The notes beneath the pieces were generated by a model. That model was given only the letters and a program-made list of their open reading frames with translations, was not told the DNA's origin and did not search any database. From Petrolisthes cinctipes (taxonomy: Eukaryota; Arthropoda; Malacostraca; Decapoda; Porcellanidae): a stretch of DNA of 64,000 nt. Shown piece by piece: positions 56,460 through 64,000 of the stretch; the stretch's first letter is position 1; the number at the start of each line of letters is the position of its first letter. The stretch spans positions 64,501-128,500 of the forward strand of contig JAWQEG010001234.1 of the NCBI GenBank assembly GCA_033782935.1. Reading direction: 5' to 3'. Both the position numbers and the translations under genes were made by a program.

Positions 56460-59400
56460 AAGCACTAAAATGACACCCAAACACCCACCACCCCATGAAT
56501 GACTGTTGATATTTTCAGTCCAAGAACTGTAATGACACACAAACCCCATAAATGAATGTTGATATTTACTGTCCAAGCACAGTAATGACACCCACACATC
56601 AACCACCCCATAATTGACTGTTGATATTTACTGTCCATGCATTGTAATGACTCCCACACACCCCATGAATGACTGATGATATATACAGTCCAAGCACTGT
56701 AATAACAGCCACACACCCACCACCCCATAAATGACTGGTGATATTTACAGTTCAAGCACTGTAATGACACCTACATACATACCACCCCATGAATGATTGT
56801 TGATATTTACAGTCCAAGCACTGTAATGGCACCCACACACCCCATAAATGACTGTTGGTATTTACAGTCCAAGCACTGTAATGACACCCACCATCTCATT
56901 AATGACTGTTGATATTTACAGTCCAAGCACTGTAATGACACCCACACACCCACCACCCCATGAATGACTGTTGATATTTACAGTCCAAGCACTTTAATGA
57001 CACCTCTATCCCCCAACACCCCGTTGATGACTTCATATTTACAGTCCAAGCACTGTAATGACACACACACACCCACCACCCCTTTAATGACTGTTGATAT
57101 ATACAGTCCAAGCACTGTAATGACTCCCACACACCCCATGAATGACTGATGATATATACAGTCCAAGCACTGTAATGACACCCACACACCCACCACCCCA
57201 TGCATGATTGTTGATATTTACAGTCCAATCACAGTAATGACACCCACACACCCACCACCCTATAAATGACTGTTGATATTTCCAGTCCAATCACTGTAAT
57301 GATGCCAACTCACACACCACCCTATGAATGACTGTTGATATTTACAGTCCAACCACTGTAATAACACACATCTCATAAATGACTTGATATTTACAGTCCT
57401 AGCAAGGTAAGGGCTCACACACCTACCACCCCATGAATGACTGTTGATATTTACAGTCCAAGCACCATAACGACACCCACACACTAACCACCCCATGAAT
57501 GACTGTTGATATTTACCGTGCAAGGACTGTAATGACACCTCCACACCCAACACCCAATGAATGACTTTATATTTACAGTCCAAGCACTGTAATGACACCC
57601 ACACACCCACCACCCCATGAATGACTGTTGATATTTACAGTCCAAGCACTGTAATGCCCCCCACACACTCAACACCCTATAAATGATTATTTATATTTAC
57701 AGTCCAAGCACTGTAAAGACACCCACACACCACATGAATGACTGTTGATATTTACAGTCTAAGCACTGATATGACATCCACACATCCACAACCCCATGAA
57801 TGACTGTTGATATTTACAGTCCAAGCACTGTATTGACACCCATGCACCCCATGAATGACTGTTGATATTTACAGTTTAAGCACTGTTATGACACCCACAA
57901 ACCCACAACCCCATGAATGACTGTTGATATTTACAGTCCTAGCACGGTTATGACTCCCACTCACCCCAAAAATTACTGTTGATATTTACAGTCCAAGCAC
58001 TGTAATGACACACACACACATACCATCCCATTAATGACTGTTGATATTTATAGTCTAAGCACTGTTATGACACCCACACACCCACAACCCCATAAATAAC
58101 TGTTGATATTTACAGTCCAAGGACTATAATGACACCCACTCATCCCATAAATGACTGTTGATATTTACAGTCCAAGCTCAGTAATGACACCCATACACCC
58201 ACCACCCCATGAATGATTGTTGATATTTACAGTCCAAGCACTGTAATGACACCCACACCCCCTCCACCCCATGAATTACTGTTGATATTTACAGTCCAAG
58301 CACTGTAATTCCACCAACATACTCACAACCCCATGAATGCTTATTGACATTTGTAATTCAAGCTCTGTAATGACACTCACACACTCACCACCTCATGAAT
58401 GGCTGTTAATATTTACAGTCCAAGCACTGTAATGACACACACCCAATGAATGACTGTTGATATTTACAGTCCAATCACTGTGACGATACCCACACACCCA
58501 CCACCCCATGAATGACTATTGATATTTACAGTCCAAGCACTGTAATGACACACACACTCCATAAATGAATGTTGATTTTTACAGTCCAAGCACTGTACTG
58601 ACACCCACACATCAATCACTCCATGAATGACTGTTGATATTTACAGTCCAAGCACTGTAATGACACACACACCCCATGAATGACTGTTGATATTTACAGT
58701 TTAAGCACTGTAATGACACCCACACACCCACCATACCATAAACGACTGTTGATATTTACAGTCCAAGCAATGTAATAACAAACACACCCAATATATGATG
58801 GTTGATATTTACAGTCCAAGCACTGCAATGACACCAACACACCCACCACCCCATGAATGACTGATGATATTTACAGTCCATGCATTGTAATGACTCCCAC
58901 ACACCGCATGAATGACTGATGATATATACAGTCCAAGCACTGTAATAACAGCCACACACCCACCACCCCATAAATGACTGGTGATATTTACAATTCAAGC
59001 ACTGTAATGACACCCACACACATACCACCCCATGAATGACTGTATATATTTACAGTCTAAACACTGTAATGACACTCACACACCCCATAAATGACTGTTG
59101 ATATTTACAGTCCAAGCACTGTAATGACACCCACACACCCACCACCCCATTAATGACTTTTGATATTACCAGTCCAAGCAATGTAATGACAATTACATAC
59201 ACACTACCCAATGAATGACTGTTGATATTTACAGTCCAAGCACTGTAATAACACCCACACACACACAACCCAATAAATGACTGTTGATATTTACAATCCA
59301 AGCACTCTAATGACACCCACACACCCACAAACCCAAGCACTGTAATGACACCCACACACACACCACCCCATGAATGACTGTTGATTTTTACAATCCAAGC

Positions 59401-59550
59401 ACTCTAATGATACCAACACACCCACCACCCAATGAATGACTGTTGATATTTACAGTTTAAGAACTGTAATGACACCCTTTTACCCACTAACCTATGAATG
59501 ACTGTTGATATTTACAGTCCAAGCACTGTAAGGACACCCACACACCTACT
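56460..59550 (+). repeat. Long-range copy of the 46.5-49.7-kb block
   Basis: The unit ACAAACCCCAT at 56542 corresponds to 46562, an offset of 9,980 bp. From about 58.3 kb the offset is 9,870 bp (for example TGTATATATT at 59041 against TGCATATATT at 49171), and it stays so to about 59550. A stretch near 58.86-59.03 kb resembles 44.3 kb instead, so the copy is a mosaic. No gene is visible. Confidence 0.8.
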
Positions 59551-62500
59551 GTCCCGTATATGGCTGTTGATATTTACAGTCCAAGCACTATAATGACACC
59601 CACATACCCTCCACCTCATGAATGACAGTTAATATTTACAGTCCAAGCACTGTAATGACACCAACACACCCTCAACTTCATGAATGACTGTTGATGTTTA
59701 CAGTCCAAACAATGTAATAACACCTACACAACCACAACCCCATGAACGACTGTTGATATTTACAGTCCAAGCACTGTAATGACACCTACATACCCACCAC
59801 CCCATGAATGACTTTTGATATTTACAGTCCAATCAATGTAATGACACCCACACACACTCCCACCCCATGAATGACTGTTGATATTTACAGTCCAAGCTCT
59901 GTAATGAAACCCACACACCCAACACCCCATGAATGACTTGATATTTACAATCAAAGCATTGTAATGACACCAACACACCCACCACCCCATGAATGTCCGT
60001 TGATATTTACAGTCCAAACACAGTAATGATGCCCACACATCCACCAGCCCATTAATGACTGTTGATATTACCAGTCCAAGCACTGTAATGACAACCACAT
60101 GCTCACCACCCTATGAGTGACTGTTGATATTTACAGTCCAAGCACTGTAATGACACCCACACACCCACAACCCCAAGCACTGTAATAACACCCACACACA
60201 CACCACCCCATAAATGACTGTTGATTTTTACAATCCAAGCACTCTAATGATACCAACACACCCACCACCCAATGAATGACTGTTAATATTTACAGTCCAA
60301 ACACTGTAATGACACAGACACAATCACCATCCCATTAATGACTGTTGATATTTACAGTCCAAACACTGTAATGACGCCCACACATCCACCACCCCATTAA
60401 TGACTGTTGATATTACGAATCCAAGCTCTGTAATAACAACTACATACCATTCACCTCATGAATGACTGTTAATATTTACAGTCAAAGCACTGTAATGACA
60501 CCCACTCATCCACCACCCCATGAATGACTGTTGATATTACCAGTCAAAGCACTGTTATGACAACCACATACCCACCACTATTTATGACTGATGATATTTA
60601 CAGTCCAAGCATTGTAATGACAACCACACACCCACAACCCCATGAATGACTGTTGATATTTACAATCCAAGCAATATAATGACACCATCACACCCAACAC
60701 CCCTTAAATGACTGTTAATATTTACAGTCCAAACACTGTAATGACACCCACACACCCACCACCTTATTAATGACTATTGATATTTACAGTCCAAGCACTG
60801 TAATGACACACACAACCACATGAATGATTGTTGATATTTACAGTCCAAGCATTTTAATGACACCAACACACCCTCCACTCCATGAATGACTGTTGATGTT
60901 TACAGCTAAGGCACTGTAATGACACCCACACACAAACCACCTATGAATGACTGTTGATATTTAGAGTCCAAACACTGTAATGACACAGACACAATCACCA
61001 CCCCTTGAATGACTGTTGATGTTTACAGTTAAAGCACTGTAATGACACCCACACACTCACCACCATATGAATGACTGTTGATATTTACAGTTCAAGCACT
61101 GTAATGACACCCACACACCCACCACCCCATTAATGACTGTAGAAATTTACAGTCCAAACAATGTAATGACAACCACACACCCACAACCCTCTGAATGACT
61201 GTTGATATTTACAGTCCAAGCACTGTAATGACACCTACATACCCACCTCCCAATGAATGACTTTTGATATTTACAGTCCAATCAATGTAATGACACCAAC
61301 ACACACCCCCACTCAATGAATGACTGTTGATATTTGCAGTCCTAGCACTGTAATCACACCCACACCACCACCACCCCTTGTATGACTGTTGATATTTACA
61401 GTTCAAACACTGTAATGATACCCACACACCCCCGACCACATAAATAACTATTGATATATACAGTCTAAGCCCTGTAATGACACCTACACATCCACCATCC
61501 CATGAATGACTGTTGATATTACCAGTCCAAGCACTGTAATGAAAACCACACACCCACCACAGCATAAATGTCTGTTGATATTTACAGTCCAAAAACTGTA
61601 ATGACACCCACACATCCACCACCTTATTAATGACTGTTTATATTACCAGTCCAAGCACTGTAATGACAACAACATACTCACCACCCCATTAATGACTGTT
61701 AATATTTACAGTCCAAGCACTGTTATGACCCCTACACACCCAACACCCCATGAATGAATGTTGATATTTATAGTCCAATCAATGTAATGACACCCCCCCC
61801 CACCCCATAATGACTGGTGATATTTGCAGTCCTAGCACTGTAATCACACCAACACCCCCACCACCCCATGAATGACTATTGATATTTACAGTCTAAGCAC
61901 GGTAATGACACCCACACATCTACCATCCCATGAATGACTGTTGATATTTACAGTCCAAGCACTGTAATGACAACCACCCACCCAATACCCCATGAATGAC
62001 TGTTGATATTTATAGTCCAAACACTGTAATGACACCCACACACCCACCAACCTATGAATGACTCTTGATATTTACAGTCCAACCACTGTAATGACACCCA
62101 CATGCCACCACCTCATGAATGACAGTATAAATTTACAGTCCAAACAATGTAATGACAACCACATACCACCCACCCCATAAATGACTGTTGATATTTACAG
62201 TCCAAGCACTGTAAAGACACCAACACACCCACCACCTCATGAATGACTGTTGATATTTACAATCAAAGCACTGTAATGACACCAACACACCCACCACCCC
62301 ATGAATGACAGTTGATATTTACATTCCAAGCACTGTAATGACACCGGCACACTCACCACCCCCTATATGACTGTTGATGTTTACAGTCCAAGCACTGTAA
62401 TGACACCCACCACCCTATAAATAACTGTTAATATTTACAGTCCATGCACTGTAATTACCCCCTCACACAAACCACCCCATGAATGACTGTTGATATTTAC

Positions 62501-64000
62501 AGTCCAAGTACTGTAATGACACCCACACACCCACCACCCCATGAATGATTCTTGATATTTACAGTCCAACCACTCTAATGACACCCACATACCACCACCC
62601 CATATTTACAGTCCATGCACTGTAATTACCCTCTCACACAAACCACCCCATGAATGACTGTTGATATTTACAGTCCAAGCACTGTAATGACACCCACAAA
62701 CTCACCACCCTATGAATGACTCTTGATTTTTAGAGTCCAACCACTGTAATGACACCCACATACCACCACCCCATCAATGACAGTTTAAATTTTTAGTCCA
62801 AGCACTGTAATGACACCCACACACCAACCACCCCATGAATGACTATTGATATTTACAGTCCAAGCACTGTAATGACACCCACACATCTAACACCCTATAA
62901 ATGACTGTTGATATTACCAGTCCAAGCACTGTAATCAAACAACATACCGACCACCCCATGAATGACTGTTGATATTTACAGTCCAAACACTGTAATGACC
63001 CCCACACACCCACCCACCACTTGAATGACTGTTGATATTTACAGTCCAAGCACTGTAATGACACTCACACACCCACCACCCTATGAATGACTTTTGAAAT
63101 TTCCAGTCCGGATAATGAAATGACGCCCACACACCCACCACCCCTTGAATGACTGTTGATATTTACAGTCCAAGCACTGTAATGACACCCACACACCCAC
63201 CACCCCATGAATGACTATTGATATTTTTAGTCCAAACACTGTAATGACACCCACGCACCAACCACACCATGAATGACTGTTGATATTTACAGTCCGAGCA
63301 CTAAAATGACACCCACACACCCACCACCCCATGAATGACTATTGATATTTACAATCCAAGCACTATAATGACACCCACCACCTTATGAATGACTGTTGAT
63401 ATTTACAGTTCATGCACTGTAATTACCCTCTCACACAAACCACCCCATGAATGACTGTTGATATTTACAGTCCAAGCACTGTAATGACACCCACACACTC
63501 ACCACCCCATGAATGACTCTTGATTTTTAGAGTCCAACCACTGTAATGACACCCACATATCACCACCCCATAAATGACAGTTTAAATTTACAGCCCAAGC
63601 ACTGTAATGACACCCACACACCAACCACTCCATGAATGACTATTGATATTTACAGTCCAAGCACTGTAATGACACCCACACATTCACCACCCCATAAATG
63701 ACTGTTGATATTACCAGTCCAAGCACTGTAATCAAACAACATACCGACCACCCCATGAATGACTGTTGATATTTACAGTCCAAACACTGTAATGACCCAT
63801 AAACACCCACCCACCCCTTGAATGACTGTTGATATTACAGTCCAAGCACTGTAATAAAAAACTCACACACCCACGACCCTATGAATGACTTTTGAAATTT
63901 CCAGTCCGGATAATGTAATGACGCCCACACACCCACCACCCCTTGAATGACTGTTGATATTTACAGTCCAAGCACTGTAATGACACCCACACACCCACTA
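59551..64000 (+). repeat. Diverged units duplicating 49.7-54.5 kb
   Basis: Marker units match the upstream domain: CATGAATGAC with TTTACAGCTAA at 60891 against 49871 (offset 11,020), ACACCCCCGACC near 61430 against ~50420, and TCCGGATAATG at 63111 and 63909 against 53641 and 54501. The changing offset shows repeated indels since duplication. A poly-C run sits near 61794-61802, and a unit lacking the front of its core near 62598. No gene is seen. Confidence 0.75.

Larger units (their letters stand above)
42851..64000 (+). repeat. 62-bp satellite array, right of the SINE insert
   Basis: The same head-to-tail repeat resumes directly after the insert, in the same orientation and in register with the interrupted unit. 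It runs off the right edge in the middle of a C/A tail. From about 49 kb on, units are more diverged. A common local variant replaces the usual TTTACAG by TTACCAG, and others carry TTTAAATTTACAG or GATGTTTACAG. These variants mark an older or separately evolving sub-family. No gene is visible. Blocks within this part duplicate one another over ~9.5-11 kb distances (listed separately). Confidence 0.98.

Noticed and set aside
56964..57149. Plus-strand open frame of 61 codons rich in Ser, Pro and Thr
   Set aside because: The plus strand normally has frequent stops in the core. This frame survives by chance base changes in three or four units and has no counterpart in sister copies.
1..64000. CRISPR array (regular repeats with a variable portion)
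   Set aside because: The variable part is a low-complexity C/A tail, not unique spacers. The repeats are degenerate, unit lengths vary, and there are no cas genes or leader.

Overview
The window is one uninterrupted block of eukaryotic tandem-repeat (minisatellite or satellite) DNA. It starts and ends inside repeat units, so the array is longer than 64 kb. The basic unit is about 62 bp. Roughly its first 41 bases form a conserved core, and the last ~21 bases are a C/A-only stretch that varies in length. All units seen lie head to tail in the same orientation; about 1,050-1,100 units would fit (estimated from unit lengths, not counted). I see no protein-coding gene, rRNA gene, functional tRNA gene, CRISPR array or operon. 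The many 60-155-codon open frames, almost all on the minus strand, are periodic read-throughs of the repeat.

The only clearly non-satellite DNA is a ~212-bp GC-rich insert at 42639-42850. Read on the minus strand it begins with a tRNA-like head carrying good RNA polymerase III A and B boxes, so it is most likely a tRNA-derived SINE. Together with the array architecture this points to a eukaryote, most probably an animal; lineage cannot be fixed from the sequence.

Layout. (1) 1-12.7 kb: diverged units with a weak ~1.9-kb higher-order period, an 881-bp tandem duplication (1413-3174) and a diverged third copy near 10.98-11.86 kb. (2) 12.74-19.0 kb: a 3,038-bp higher-order repeat present twice, containing nested 715-bp and 301-bp tandem repeats. 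(3) 18.88-39.91 kb: five near-identical copies of a ~4,266-bp higher-order repeat. Copy 2 carries a 51-bp duplication, and a 352-bp deletion fuses copies 3 and 4. (4) 41.5-48.4 kb: three copies of a 2.2-2.4-kb higher-order repeat, the first holding the SINE. (5) 48.4-64 kb: older, more diverged units that include long-range block duplications of the neighbouring region (for example 46.5-49.7 kb with 56.5-59.55 kb).

The picture is of a satellite evolving by unequal exchange and segmental amplification, with the youngest homogenised domain at 19-40 kb and older material on both sides. Any function (centromeric, heterochromatic, structural) is unproven from sequence alone.
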